The notes below the pieces were generated by a model that worked only from the letters and a program-made list of their open reading frames with translations, did no database searches and was not told the DNA's origin. From WHSO01 sp050485485 (GTDB lineage Bacteria > Pseudomonadota > Alphaproteobacteria > SMXQ01), in assembly GCA_050485485.1 (NCBI GenBank), contig JBJHBM010000001.1, positions 1-64,000 of the forward strand: a stretch of 64,000 nt of DNA, given 5' to 3'. Numbering within the stretch: the stretch's first letter is position 1; each line of letters opens with the position of its first letter. The translations under genes and the position numbers were made by a program. Below, in pieces: positions 32,357 to 41,114 of the stretch.

Positions 32357-33847
32357 ATGACGGGGATGGAAATGGCGGACGACGTAAAGGGCGGCGCGGA
32401 CCTGCGCGCCCGGCGCAACGAGGCGATGGCCGACCTTCGGGTCTTTCTGCGCGAGGCTGAGACCGAAGGCGAGCTGTCGCGCGTGTCGGGCGCTTCGGCG
32501 GAGCTCGAGATCGGCGCGCTGTTCGAGCTTTCCAACGAGCATCTCTATCCGCCCGTCCTGCTGTTCGAGGACATTCCCGGCTTCGATCCGCGCTTCCGCA
32601 TCCTCTCGAACGTCCGCACCTCGCAGTTCCTGGTGGGTGACGTCAGCCTCGACGCGGTCAAGGCCTACCGCGCCCGCCCCAAGGAGAAGCGCGAGCCGAT
32701 CCCGCCCCAGGAGGTCAATACCGGCCCCGTCATGGACAACGTGGTGGAGGGCGACGCCATCGACCTGCGCAGCTATCCCGCGCCGCGCTGGCACGCGGAC
32801 GACGGCGGCAACTACATCGGCACGGAATGCCTGATCCTGACCAAGGATCCCGATACCGACTGGGTCAACATCGGCACCTACCGGGTCATGGTGCAGGACG
32901 ACAAGCGGCTTTCGGTGTTCATCGAGCCCGGCAAGCACGGCGACGTGATCCGCCGCAAGTACTGGGCGCGGGGCGAGCCGTGCCCGATCGCGATCTCGGT
33001 CGGCCAGGCGCCGATCCTGGGCGTGGTCGCGGCCCAGGCCGCGCGCGAGGGCGAGAGCGAGTATGCGCTCGCCGGGGGGCGCATCGGGCGGCCGGTCAAA
33101 GTGGTGCGCGGCAAGCATACCGGCCTGCCGATCCCGGCCGAGGCGGAGCTGGTGTTCGAGGGCTTCATGCCGCCGGTCGCCGAGGAATCGGCGACGGAAG
33201 GGCCGTTCGGCGAATGGCCGGGCTACTACGCCTCCGCCGACCGGCCCGAGCCGGTGGTCCACGTCAAGGCGGTCTATCACCGCGACGATCCGATGATCCT
33301 GGGCCAGCCGCCGGTGAAACCGAACTACCCCGGCCGCCAGGTCAAGATTCCGCGCGTCGCCGGCCTGTGGGATGCCATAGAGGCGGCGGGCGTGCCCGGC
33401 ATCACCGGCGTGTGGCTGATGCAGGGCGGCGGCTCGCGTTTCATTCCCGTGATCTCGATCAAGCAGCAGTTCGCGGGCCACGCCAAGATGGCGGGGCTGG
33501 TGGCGGCCGGCTGCCGGCCGGGCGCCTACATGACGCGGCTGGTGGTGATCGTGGACGACGACATCGACATCACCGATCCGGCGGAGGTGATGTGGGCGGT
33601 CGCCACGCGCTGGGACCCCAAGACCCAGACCGATATTATCGACGGCTGCTGGACCGGGCATATCGACCCGATGCTGTCGCCCGAGAAACGCGCGGCGCAC
33701 GACACCACCAATTCGCGCATGATCATCTACGCGGTGCGTCCCTGGCACTGGAAGGACGACTTCCCGAAGGTCAACGCGGTGGACCCGGCCTATGCCGACG
33801 AAATCCGCCGCAAGTGGCGCGCCAAGCTCAAGTTCCTGCAGGATTGA
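32357..33847 (+). CDS. UbiD family decarboxylase 2
   Basis: A 496-residue prenyl-FMN-type decarboxylase with the same motif order as UbiD 1: NTGPVMDNVVEGDAIDLRSYP, VFIEPGKHGD, EGPFGEWPGYY, FAGHAKMAGLVAAGCRPGAYMTR and VIVDDDIDITDPAEVM. The N-terminal 380 residues differ moderately from copy 1, while the last ~95 are nearly the same at base level. ATG at 32357 has no ribosome site; ATG at 32372 (MADDVKGG) follows GGGGATGGAA and may be the true start. The stop is followed after ten bases by a bicupin gene, so the two are co-transcribed. Confidence 0.9.
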   Translation: MTGMEMADDVKGGADLRARRNEAMADLRVFLREAETEGELSRVSGASAELEIGALFELSNEHLYPPVLLFEDIPGFDPRFRILSNVRTSQFLVGDVSLDAVKAYRARPKEKREPIPPQEVNTGPVMDNVVEGDAIDLRSYPAPRWHADDGGNYIGTECLILTKDPDTDWVNIGTYRVMVQDDKRLSVFIEPGKHGDVIRRKYWARGEPCPIAISVGQAPILGVVAAQAAREGESEYALAGGRIGRPVKVVRGKHTGLPIPAEAELVFEGFMPPVAEESATEGPFGEWPGYYASADRPEPVVHVKAVYHRDDPMILGQPPVKPNYPGRQVKIPRVAGLWDAIEAAGVPGITGVWLMQGGGSRFIPVISIKQQFAGHAKMAGLVAAGCRPGAYMTRLVVIVDDDIDITDPAEVMWAVATRWDPKTQTDIIDGCWTGHIDPMLSPEKRAAHDTTNSRMIIYAVRPWHWKDDFPKVNAVDPAYADEIRRKWRAKLKFLQD

Positions 33848-33857
33848 GGCCGGCGCG

Positions 33858-34976
33858 ATGGCGGGACAGTCGTCCGAAGGCAAGGTCCTCTGCGATCCCT
33901 ACCTCGACTGGTGCGTCGAGGAGGGCGTCGCGGTGGTAGAGGCGTTCGCCGTCAATCTGCATGCGGTCGAGACCGCGCCGTGGCCGCGGCTCGGCGCGGA
34001 TGCGGCCTTCGTCCATCTCGAGGGGCGCGGCGACTTCATGTCGGTGGTGGTGATCGACCTCGCGCCCGGCGCGCGCACCGCACCCCAGCGCCACCTCTAC
34101 GAGGAGGTGGTCTACGTGCTGGAAGGCCACGGCTCGACCACCATCGAGGCCGACGGGCGCACCCATACCTTCGAATGGGGGCCGAACGCGCTGTTCGCCC
34201 TGCCGCTCAACGCCCGCTACCGGCATTTTAACGGCTCGGGCACGGAGCGCGTGCGGCTGGTGTCGGCCAATTCGCTGCCGGTCATGCTCAACCTGTTCCA
34301 CGATCCGGCCTTCGTCTTCGAGAACCTGGCGGCCTTCCCCGGGCGCATGGGCAAGCCCGGCTGGTTCGAGGGCGACGGAGAGCGGATCGAGACCCAGCCC
34401 GGCCGCTTCATGTGGGAGACCAACTTCGTCGCCGACGTCGCGAACTTCCGTCTCGAGGGGTGGGAGAAGCGCGGCGGCCGCTCGTCGAACATGCGCTTCG
34501 CCCTGGCCGACGGGGTGATCCACGTCCATACCTCGGAGATGGCGGTCGGCACCTACAAGAAGGGCCACCGCCACGGCCCGGACTTCCACGTCCTGATGCT
34601 GTCGGGCACCGGCTACTCGCTGTTCTGGCACGAGGGCGATGCGGATTTCCGGCGGGTGGACTGGGCGCCGGGCGTGGTGTTCGCACCCACCAACAACATC
34701 TTCCACCAGCACTTCAATACCGGGCGCGAGCCCGCGCGCTACCTGCCGTTCGCGCTGGGATCGCTGCGCTATCCGCTGGTGGAGGCGAAGCGCCAGATCT
34801 TTCTCGGCGTGGACGTCGACGTGAAGCAGGGCGGCAACCAGATCGAGTACGGGGACCAGGACCCGCGCATCCATGCGATGTTCCTCGAGGAGCTGGCCCG
34901 GAACGGGGTCGACTCCCTGATGGGCGACTACATCGACGAGGCGCCCTACCGGCGCGCCGCGCGGGCGGGGGAATGA
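33858..34976 (+). CDS. Two-cupin protein, paralog 1
   Basis: A 372-residue protein with two cupin domains, with four paralogs in this window. Domain 1 (residues 45-140) has Q-R-H-L-Y-E-E-V and PLNARYRHFNGSG: only one of the usual metal histidines remains, so it looks structural. Domain 2 (residues 225-320) has K-G-H-R-H-G-P-D-F-H (His237, His239, His244) and F-H-Q-H-F-N (His283, His285), a full candidate metal site, with His where most cupins have Glu. WETNFVADVANF lies between them. The function is unknown; placement directly after UbiD suggests a dioxygenase, isomerase or decarboxylase step in aryl-acid breakdown. Confidence 0.75.
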   Translation: MAGQSSEGKVLCDPYLDWCVEEGVAVVEAFAVNLHAVETAPWPRLGADAAFVHLEGRGDFMSVVVIDLAPGARTAPQRHLYEEVVYVLEGHGSTTIEADGRTHTFEWGPNALFALPLNARYRHFNGSGTERVRLVSANSLPVMLNLFHDPAFVFENLAAFPGRMGKPGWFEGDGERIETQPGRFMWETNFVADVANFRLEGWEKRGGRSSNMRFALADGVIHVHTSEMAVGTYKKGHRHGPDFHVLMLSGTGYSLFWHEGDADFRRVDWAPGVVFAPTNNIFHQHFNTGREPARYLPFALGSLRYPLVEAKRQIFLGVDVDVKQGGNQIEYGDQDPRIHAMFLEELARNGVDSLMGDYIDEAPYRRAARAGE

Positions 34977-36106
34977 CCATGAGCAGCGTCGCCGAGCTCA
35001 AGAAGCGCACCACCTACACCGGCATCCTGTTCGAGCCCTATCTCGACTGGTGCGCGAAGGAAGGCCTGCCGGTCGTCGAGGAGTTCTGCGTCGATCTCCA
35101 TGCGGTCGAGACGCGCCCGTGGGCGCGCGCGGGCGTCGATGGCGCCTTCGTCCACATGAAGGGACGCGGCGACTTCATCTCGATCTTCCTCTACGACCTC
35201 GCGCCGGGCGCCCGCACCGAGCCGCTGCAGCACCTCTACGAGGCGCTGTTCGTGGTGGTGGAAGGCACGGGCTCGACCGCGGTGGAGCTCGCGGACGGCA
35301 CCAGCCACAGCTTCGAGTGGGGGCCCAATTCGGTGTTCGCGATCCCGCTGAATGCGCGCTACCGCATCTTCAACGGCTCGGGCACGGAGCGGGCGCGGCT
35401 CGCGGCCACCAACAACCTGTGCCTGGTGATGAACCTGATTCACGACGAAGGCTTCATCTTCGACAACCCGTGGCGCTTCCCGGCGCGCGAGGGCGGCGAT
35501 CCGTCCGCCTGGGACGGCGGCGGCAAGTACGTGCCGTCGTCGCGCGGGCGCCAGATGTGGGAGACGAATTTCGTCCCGGACATGACGGCGTTCCCGCTGC
35601 GTCCCTTCGACTCGCGCGGCGCGGGCAGCACCAACATCCAGTTCTGCCTCGCGGACGGCAACATCCACGCCCATTGCTCGGAGATGACGGTCGGTACCTA
35701 CAAGAAGGGCCATCGCCATCCGCCCGACTATCACGTCTACCTGCTGTCGGGGCAAGGCTACTCGCTGTTCTGGCACGACGACGACGCGGACGTGATCCGC
35801 TTCGACTGGAAGCACGGCTCGGTGTTCGCGCCGACCGACATGATCTGGCACCAGCACTTCAACACTTCGGCCGAGCCCGCGCGCTACCTGGCGACGGCGA
35901 TGGGCTCGACCCGCTATCCCTTCACCACGGAGAAGAAGACTGCGAAGCTCGGGGTCGACGTGTCCTCGAAGCAGGCCGGCGGCTACCAGATCGAGTACGA
36001 GGACCAGCACCCGCGGGTGCACCGGATGTTCCTCGATGAGCTCGCGAAGAACGGCGTTCCCTGCCGCCTCGGTGCGTTCATGGACGAATCCCGCATCCCG
36101 CGCTGA
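34973..36106 (+). CDS. Two-cupin protein, paralog 2
   Basis: The 377-residue protein overlaps the stop of paralog 1 in an ATGA arrangement (34973-34976), so the two are translationally coupled and may form a heteromeric enzyme. Domain 1 has L-Q-H-L-Y-E and PLNARYRIFNGSG; domain 2 keeps the predicted metal residues K-G-H-R-H-P-P-D-Y-H and W-H-Q-H-F-N. The block WETNFVPDMTAF and the ending Q-I-E-Y-E-D-Q-H-P-R-V-H are shared by the whole family. ATG at 34979 is a possible alternative start. The convergent TctA-TctB gene ends three bases away. Confidence 0.75.
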   Translation: MTMSSVAELKKRTTYTGILFEPYLDWCAKEGLPVVEEFCVDLHAVETRPWARAGVDGAFVHMKGRGDFISIFLYDLAPGARTEPLQHLYEALFVVVEGTGSTAVELADGTSHSFEWGPNSVFAIPLNARYRIFNGSGTERARLAATNNLCLVMNLIHDEGFIFDNPWRFPAREGGDPSAWDGGGKYVPSSRGRQMWETNFVPDMTAFPLRPFDSRGAGSTNIQFCLADGNIHAHCSEMTVGTYKKGHRHPPDYHVYLLSGQGYSLFWHDDDADVIRFDWKHGSVFAPTDMIWHQHFNTSAEPARYLATAMGSTRYPFTTEKKTAKLGVDVSSKQAGGYQIEYEDQHPRVHRMFLDELAKNGVPCRLGAFMDESRIPR

Positions 36107-36109
36107 CTC

Positions 36110-38110
36110 TCAGACCGGCAGGCCGAACGCACGCAGCAGCAGGAGCCCGAGCGGCTCCGGCCAGATGATGTGGATCAGCGTGTCGAACAGGCCGAACAGG
36201 ATCGCCACCGCACCGACCCCGAGGCCGACCGCGAGCCGCCAGCTCGCGCCGTAGGCGCGCGCATAGAGGATCGGGAAGACGAGGAAACTTACCTGGAAGC
36301 CGACCGTCAGGATGCTGGCGCCGAGGCCCGCGATCCACAGCACGACCTCGCGCAGGCGGCGGCGCTTCTCGGCGTCCAGCGGATCGGGCGGGCGCGGCGG
36401 CGCCGCCCGCTGGCGCGCCACGGCGCGGGCCGAGAGGGCAAGCTGCGCGAGCGCCAGCGTAACCCCGAGCCCGGCGAAGGCGTAGACCGGGAACGAGGCC
36501 TTGGGCGGCCAGGCCAGGGCCTCGCTCACGGCGAAGGCGAACAGGGCGATGTAGAGCGCGATCATGACGATGTCGCCGCGCGGGTTGGCGGCGGGTCCTT
36601 CGTTCGCGAGGTCGAGGTAGAGGCCTTTGCTCTTGCGGCGGTGGTTGCGGATGATCGGCACGCAGATGGTGAGGATCAGGACGACCAGCAGGACGAGCAC
36701 GCCGGGTCGCGTCGCCCATTCGTCGAAGTCGTAGCGCTCGACCGTCAGCCACAGGTAGTTCTGGAGCTGGGGCCCCAGCACGACGGCGACCAGCAGCGGC
36801 GGGCGCGGCCAGCCGTGGCGCTTCATGTAGACGCCGATGACGGAGAAGATGGCGAGCACCAGAAGGTCGGCGTAGGAGTAGTTGGAGCTGAACGCCGCGA
36901 CCGTGCACAGCACCAGCGTCATCGGCACGATGGCGTAGAACGGCGCCAGCGACAGCTTCGCGAAGGCGTTGGCGAAGCCCATGCTCATGCTGGTGGCGAT
37001 CAGGTTGGCGATGATCAGCACCCACAGCATGGCGTAAAGGTAGGGCAGCTGCTCGCCGAGCATCCGCTCGCCCGGCTGGATTCCGACCGACAGGAACGCC
37101 GCCAGCATGATCGCCATCGAGGCGCCGGCCGGAATCCCGAACAGCATGGTGGGGATCAGATCGCCGCCTTCCTTGGAATTGTTGGCGCTTTCGGGCGCGA
37201 GCACGCCGCGCACGTCGCCGGTGCCGAACTTCTCGGGATTCTTCTCGGTCTGGACCGCGTGCGCGTAGGCGAACCAGTCCGCCACCGAGGAGCCGAGGCC
37301 AGGAATCATGCCGACCCAGACGCCGAGGATGGAGCTGCGCAGCACCAGCCATTTGTGCCGGAACACGTCCTTGACGCCTTCCCATTGGCCTTTCCCGATG
37401 CGTCCCGTTTCGGAGACGCTGGTGCGGCGCACCGATAGGTCCACCAGTTCCGGCACCGCGAAGATTCCGATGGCGATCAGCACGAGGTGGATGCCGTCCC
37501 ACAGGTAGAAGTCGTCGAAGGTGAAGCGTTCGATGCCCGTGCGCGCGTCGGTGCCGATCAGAGAGATTCCGAGTCCGAGCGCGGCCGCCATCAGTCCCTT
37601 GAGCGGCGCGTTGCCCGACAGGACCCCGACCGCCGACAGTCCCCACAGCACCAATAGCATGAACTCGGGCGAGCCCAGCGAGAACACCAGGGGCTTCATC
37701 ACCGGCAGCGACAGGACGAAGACCGTGCCGCCGATCAGGCCGCCCACGGCGGACGCGGTGAAGGCCGCGCCGAAGGCGCGCGGCGCCTCGCCGTTCTTGG
37801 CCATCGGATGGCCGTCGAGGATGGTCGCCTGGGAGCCCGAGCTTCCCGGCACGGCGATCAGCACCGAGGAGAAGGTGTTGGCGGTGCCGCCCACGGCGCC
37901 GATGCTGATGAGCAGGGCGATGCAGGCGAAAGGGTCGAGCTTCATCGCGTAGGGCAGCACCATCGAGATCAGCAGCAACGTTCCGATACCGGGCATCGCC
38001 GCGAAGATGCTGCAGGCGAGCGTGCCCGCCACCAACAGCACGATGTTGGTAGGAGTCATGATCCCTGCGAGGCCGGCGAGGATCGCGGCGGGATTGTAGA
38101 GGTCACTCAT
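36110..38110 (-). CDS. TctA-TctB fused tripartite tricarboxylate transporter permease 1
   Basis: A 666-residue membrane protein. Residues 1 to ~505 are TctA (GTLACSIFAAMPGIGTLLLISMVLP, VPGSSGSQATILDGHPMAKNGEA, GLGSSVADWFAYAHA). After a hydrophilic linker, residues ~515-666 add four further hydrophobic segments in the pattern of the small permease TctB. TctA alone is about 500 residues and TctB is normally a separate ~150-residue protein, so this is a fusion. It imports carboxylates with the binding protein encoded just upstream (38210-39280), driven by ion gradient. The start ATG lies 99 bases after that gene. Confidence 0.88.
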   Translation of the reverse strand: MSDLYNPAAILAGLAGIMTPTNIVLLVAGTLACSIFAAMPGIGTLLLISMVLPYAMKLDPFACIALLISIGAVGGTANTFSSVLIAVPGSSGSQATILDGHPMAKNGEAPRAFGAAFTASAVGGLIGGTVFVLSLPVMKPLVFSLGSPEFMLLVLWGLSAVGVLSGNAPLKGLMAAALGLGISLIGTDARTGIERFTFDDFYLWDGIHLVLIAIGIFAVPELVDLSVRRTSVSETGRIGKGQWEGVKDVFRHKWLVLRSSILGVWVGMIPGLGSSVADWFAYAHAVQTEKNPEKFGTGDVRGVLAPESANNSKEGGDLIPTMLFGIPAGASMAIMLAAFLSVGIQPGERMLGEQLPYLYAMLWVLIIANLIATSMSMGFANAFAKLSLAPFYAIVPMTLVLCTVAAFSSNYSYADLLVLAIFSVIGVYMKRHGWPRPPLLVAVVLGPQLQNYLWLTVERYDFDEWATRPGVLVLLVVLILTICVPIIRNHRRKSKGLYLDLANEGPAANPRGDIVMIALYIALFAFAVSEALAWPPKASFPVYAFAGLGVTLALAQLALSARAVARQRAAPPRPPDPLDAEKRRRLREVVLWIAGLGASILTVGFQVSFLVFPILYARAYGASWRLAVGLGVGAVAILFGLFDTLIHIIWPEPLGLLLLRAFGLPV

Positions 38111-38209
38111 GGGGGATGCCTTGCCGGTGCGCGGCCGGAACCGCGTCGCGGTTCGGAAGACGGAGGAATCGCCCGGTCCCGGCGAATGGCCGGGACCGGG
38201 CGGAACGCG

Positions 38210-39280
38210 TCACTGGGGAATCGGGAGGTTGTGCTTCTTGCGAAGCTCCACGAAATATTCGAGATCTTCGTCGGTGGTGGCGGCGAGGGCCTGGACGATC
38301 TTGTCCATCTGATCGCCGGGGTGCCAGCCGAAGTCGCCGCCGTATTCGCGCTTGGCGACCTCGATGAACTTGGGATCGTGCATGACCTTCACGTAGGCCG
38401 CGCGCCACGCCTTGAGGTAGGGCTCGGGCGAGCCGGGCGGCAGCGCGATCCATTTCTCGACGGTCTGGTCCTCGAGCCAGCCGAGATAGGCTTTCATCGC
38501 CTTCTCGTCGAGCTTGGGCTTCAGCATGTCGCCGAGAAGCGGCACGTTTGCGTATTCGGCGCGCGCCACCATCTTGCCGTTCTCGTCGCGGTTGCCGAGC
38601 TGGGCGATGGCGATGAAGCCGTCCTTGAGCAGAGGTTCGAGGTTGAAGACGTTCTGGTTGTGGACGATGTCGATCTCGCCGCGCCGCGCCGCCAGCAGCA
38701 TCTCGGGCGTGCCCTGGTAGCCGAGCACGAAGCGGAGGTTCCAGCCGAGAAACTCCTTGCCCCAGACCGCGCCCTGGGAACCGGTCCGCTCGCCGTCGAT
38801 GTCGCCGAAGGCTACCGGACGCGCCTTGGGATCCTTGAGCCGTGCAAGCAGGTCGGGGTCATTCTTGATGAGCAGCAGCGTCCCGAGCCGGGCCGTGCCG
38901 CCGACGAAATGGTATTTGGCAGGATCGTACTTGACGCTCGCGTGGCGCAGCTTCTGCGGGCTGACCTGGGTACGCGACCCGGACAGCACCGTCATCCCGT
39001 CGGGCTTGGTCTGCGAGAAGAAGTAGTTGTTGGCCTTGATGCCGGCTCCGCCGGGCAGATTCTGGAAAACGATCTGCGGCTTTCCGGGCAGGTGGTCGAT
39101 CAGCAGCGCTCCGATATGGCGCGCGCTGGCATCGGTGCCGCCCCCGGGTTTGGAATTGATGATCATGCGGACGGTTTGTCCCTGGAAGGTGACATCGGCC
39201 AGGGCGTGGCCGGCCGAAAGGCCGATGATGGCGGCTCCGATCAGCGCCATTGCATGTCGTGCGACCGTCGTCTGTGTCAT
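38210..39280 (-). CDS. Tripartite tricarboxylate-type solute-binding protein 3
   Basis: A 356-residue exported protein with signal peptide ending S-A-G-H-A-L-A-D. The mature part starts VTFQGQTVRMIINSKPGGGTDASARHIGALLIDHLPGKP and belongs to the G-G-G-T-D subgroup, like the protein at 54 kb and unlike the G-G-G-Y group at 26-29 kb. YQGTPEMLLAARRGEIDIVHNQ lines the cleft. It is the first gene of an operon with the TctA-TctB permease, so this is the one clear binding protein/permease pair. AGGGGG precedes the ATG. The IclR gene is divergent and probably controls it. Confidence 0.87.
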   Translation of the reverse strand: MTQTTVARHAMALIGAAIIGLSAGHALADVTFQGQTVRMIINSKPGGGTDASARHIGALLIDHLPGKPQIVFQNLPGGAGIKANNYFFSQTKPDGMTVLSGSRTQVSPQKLRHASVKYDPAKYHFVGGTARLGTLLLIKNDPDLLARLKDPKARPVAFGDIDGERTGSQGAVWGKEFLGWNLRFVLGYQGTPEMLLAARRGEIDIVHNQNVFNLEPLLKDGFIAIAQLGNRDENGKMVARAEYANVPLLGDMLKPKLDEKAMKAYLGWLEDQTVEKWIALPPGSPEPYLKAWRAAYVKVMHDPKFIEVAKREYGGDFGWHPGDQMDKIVQALAATTDEDLEYFVELRKKHNLPIPQ

Positions 39281-39459
39281 GTTTGCAAGCCCCCTGTTTT
39301 TAGGATTTGAATCAGGGTGCCGCTATTCGCAAAATTTATCAAGCATCTGCCGCTGGCCTTTTATCACGGCCATTAATACAATTTGCGTAAAAACAGAGTT
39401 TATGATTTAGGGATAATCGTTTTCTTTCCCTCTCCCCATCAAAGGCAGGCTCCGTTCAC
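39281..39459. promoter_or_regulatory. Divergent control region between binding protein 3 and IclR
   Basis: This 179-base AT-rich gap holds both promoters. The inverted elements CGCAAAATT (39328-39336) and AATTTGCG (39380-39387) face each other about 44 bases apart, as expected for an IclR-type regulator binding two sites. No strong -35/-10 pair stands out. Confidence 0.45.
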
Positions 39460-40281
39460 ATGGCCAAAACCAGGACGAGGCGCGGGCGCACCAAGGCGCC
39501 GACGACGCGCGGAAACAGTACGATCCTTATCGGTGCGAACCTGCTCGGCGTTGTCTCGCAGTTCGGCGGTCCGACCACCCTCACGCGCATCGCAGCGGCG
39601 GCCTCGATGTCGCCGAGCCGCGCCTACCGCTATCTTCGGGGGCTGGTGGACAGCGGCCTCGTGGAGCAGGACGCCAATTCGGGGCGATACGACCTCGGAC
39701 CGGAAGTCCTGAGGCTCGGTCTCGCCGCGATCAGCCGCATCGACCCGGTACGCCAGGCGATGGCGATCTTGCCGAAGCTTGCCGAACGTACCGGCCTGAT
39801 CGCGTCGGTCTCGATATGGGGCAGCCACGGCCCGACCGTGATCCGCTGCGAGCACGGCAACCTCGCGGCGCCGATCCGGATCCGGGAAGGGGTGGTCCTA
39901 CCGCTCTTGCCGACCGCAGCGGGCAACCTGTTCCTGTCTTTCGAGAGGCCGGCGCTGACCCAGCGGCTGGTCCAGCGCGAGCTGGAGGAATGGAACGCGA
40001 TCCACAAAGGCCGCGATGCCATGACGCCCCAGCGGCTGGAGAAGATGAAGGCCGAAGTGCGCAAGCGCGGCATCACCCGTGTCTCCGGGCCGCGGCGACC
40101 GTTCCAGGCGTCGCTTGCCGCGCCGGTCTTCGGGCGTGACGGTAAGCTCGAGCTCACCATCACCCTGATCGGGGTGCGCGGCAGCTTCGACGTTTCCTAT
40201 TCCGGCGAGGCGGCGCGCATCCTCAAGCGGACCGCGCGCGACCTGTCGCGCCGGCTGGGAGCCAATGGAGAGGAGGAATAG
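39460..40281 (+). CDS. IclR family transcriptional regulator
   Basis: A 273-residue regulator. A basic N-terminal arm (KTRTRRGRTKAPTTRG) precedes a winged helix at residues ~22-85 (F-G-G-P-T-T-L-T-R-I-A-A-A-A-S-M-S-P-S-R-A-Y-R-Y-L, then GLVEQDANSGRYDLGPEVLRLGL). The C-terminal IclR effector domain contains GPTVIRCEHG and LPLLPTAAGNLFLSF. IclR proteins often control aromatic degradation (PcaR, PobR, PcaU) and bind the pathway acid. It is divergent from the binding protein/permease operon and may also act on other operons of the island. Its stop lies seven bases from the convergent gene. Confidence 0.88.
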   Translation: MAKTRTRRGRTKAPTTRGNSTILIGANLLGVVSQFGGPTTLTRIAAAASMSPSRAYRYLRGLVDSGLVEQDANSGRYDLGPEVLRLGLAAISRIDPVRQAMAILPKLAERTGLIASVSIWGSHGPTVIRCEHGNLAAPIRIREGVVLPLLPTAAGNLFLSFERPALTQRLVQRELEEWNAIHKGRDAMTPQRLEKMKAEVRKRGITRVSGPRRPFQASLAAPVFGRDGKLELTITLIGVRGSFDVSYSGEAARILKRTARDLSRRLGANGEEE

Positions 40282-40287
40282 GCCGGC

Positions 40288-41073
40288 TCAGGCATTCCGT
40301 TCCAGCAATCCGCCGAGGAAGTCCCGGAACACGCGGTCGATCGCCCAGCTCCTGACCGCGCCGGAGCGGATGAGGGCGCGCGCTTCGGCGGTGTCGCCGT
40401 ACATCCGCCCGATCGCGATCAGGAGTTTGCCGTGCTCCTGGTCGGCGGTGACGTGTTCGTCGTTGGAATATTGCTTGCGCATGGGAATCCCGAGCTCCTT
40501 CTGGAGCTTTTCGCCCATGCGACGGGACAGGCAGCCGCCCCGGATGACGTCCTCGGAGTTGGAGTATTCGAGCGCGGCGGAAGCGGCGAAGGCCTCGAGC
40601 CAGTGGGAGTGGCAGGCGAGGTGCAGCCACGCCTGTCCGCAGACATAGGTGCCGTCCAGCACGGGCGCGTTGTAGTAGTCGTCCGGCGTGAGGCCGAGCG
40701 CCTCGCCCTGCTTGACGGCAAGCTCGTAATGATTGGCGCCGCCGCGGTGCGCGACGCCGCCTAGCTCTTCCTCCTCGTGCTCCCATACCAGCTTCTTGGC
40801 GGGCAGCGGCGCCAGCGCCTGGACGTGACCCCAGCAGTCGCGCCGGTTGAGATTGAACTGTGCATGCTGCAGGAAGAACTGCTGCACGCCCTTGAGGGTC
40901 CATGGCGCGGCGAACATGCGGTGGTAGGCGTCCGATTCGAACTGCGCGTTGGCGAGTTCGTAGAGTTCATCTTCGTGCGCCTTCAGCTCGGGGCTCGGCG
41001 CCTTCGCCATCGGCGGGTCGTAGGGAGCCGTCCGCTGGGGGATCGTCGCCGTATCGTTGATGAGCGTGGCCAT
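40288..41073 (-). CDS. Heme-oxygenase-fold (TenA/PqqC/HDO-like) probable diiron protein 1
   Basis: A 261-residue all-helical protein. Y-E-L-A-N-A-Q-F-E-S-D-A-Y and F-N-L-N-R-R-D-C-W open the fold. A-L-E-Y-S-N-S-E-D offers a conserved Glu, and E-H-V-T-A-D-Q-E-H gives His207-x3-Asp211-x2-His214, the spacing of iron ligands in heme-oxygenase-like diiron oxygenases such as CADD. Annotation tools may call it TenA or iron-containing redox enzyme; no thiamine genes are nearby. It is paired with a gentisate-dioxygenase-like gene upstream, exactly as its paralog at 60 kb. AGGAGAACACG precedes the ATG. The substrate is unknown. Confidence 0.75.
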   Translation of the reverse strand: MATLINDTATIPQRTAPYDPPMAKAPSPELKAHEDELYELANAQFESDAYHRMFAAPWTLKGVQQFFLQHAQFNLNRRDCWGHVQALAPLPAKKLVWEHEEEELGGVAHRGGANHYELAVKQGEALGLTPDDYYNAPVLDGTYVCGQAWLHLACHSHWLEAFAASAALEYSNSEDVIRGGCLSRRMGEKLQKELGIPMRKQYSNDEHVTADQEHGKLLIAIGRMYGDTAEARALIRSGAVRSWAIDRVFRDFLGGLLERNA

Positions 41074-41114
41074 CGTGTTCTCCTGTATAGGCAGCGTTCG
41101 CGCGCGCCCGTTGG

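Noticed and set aside
29297..33883. A 1528-codon open frame on the minus strand across the Rieske and UbiD genes
   Set aside because: It is the antisense shadow of four well-supported genes; the translation has no family motifs and mirrors the duplicated paralogs. High GC content leaves few stops in such frames.
40288..41073. Naming the heme-oxygenase-fold proteins as thiaminase TenA
   Set aside because: The His-x3-Asp-x2-His spacing and the pairing with a ring-cleavage dioxygenase fit a diiron oxygenase better, and no thiamine genes are nearby.
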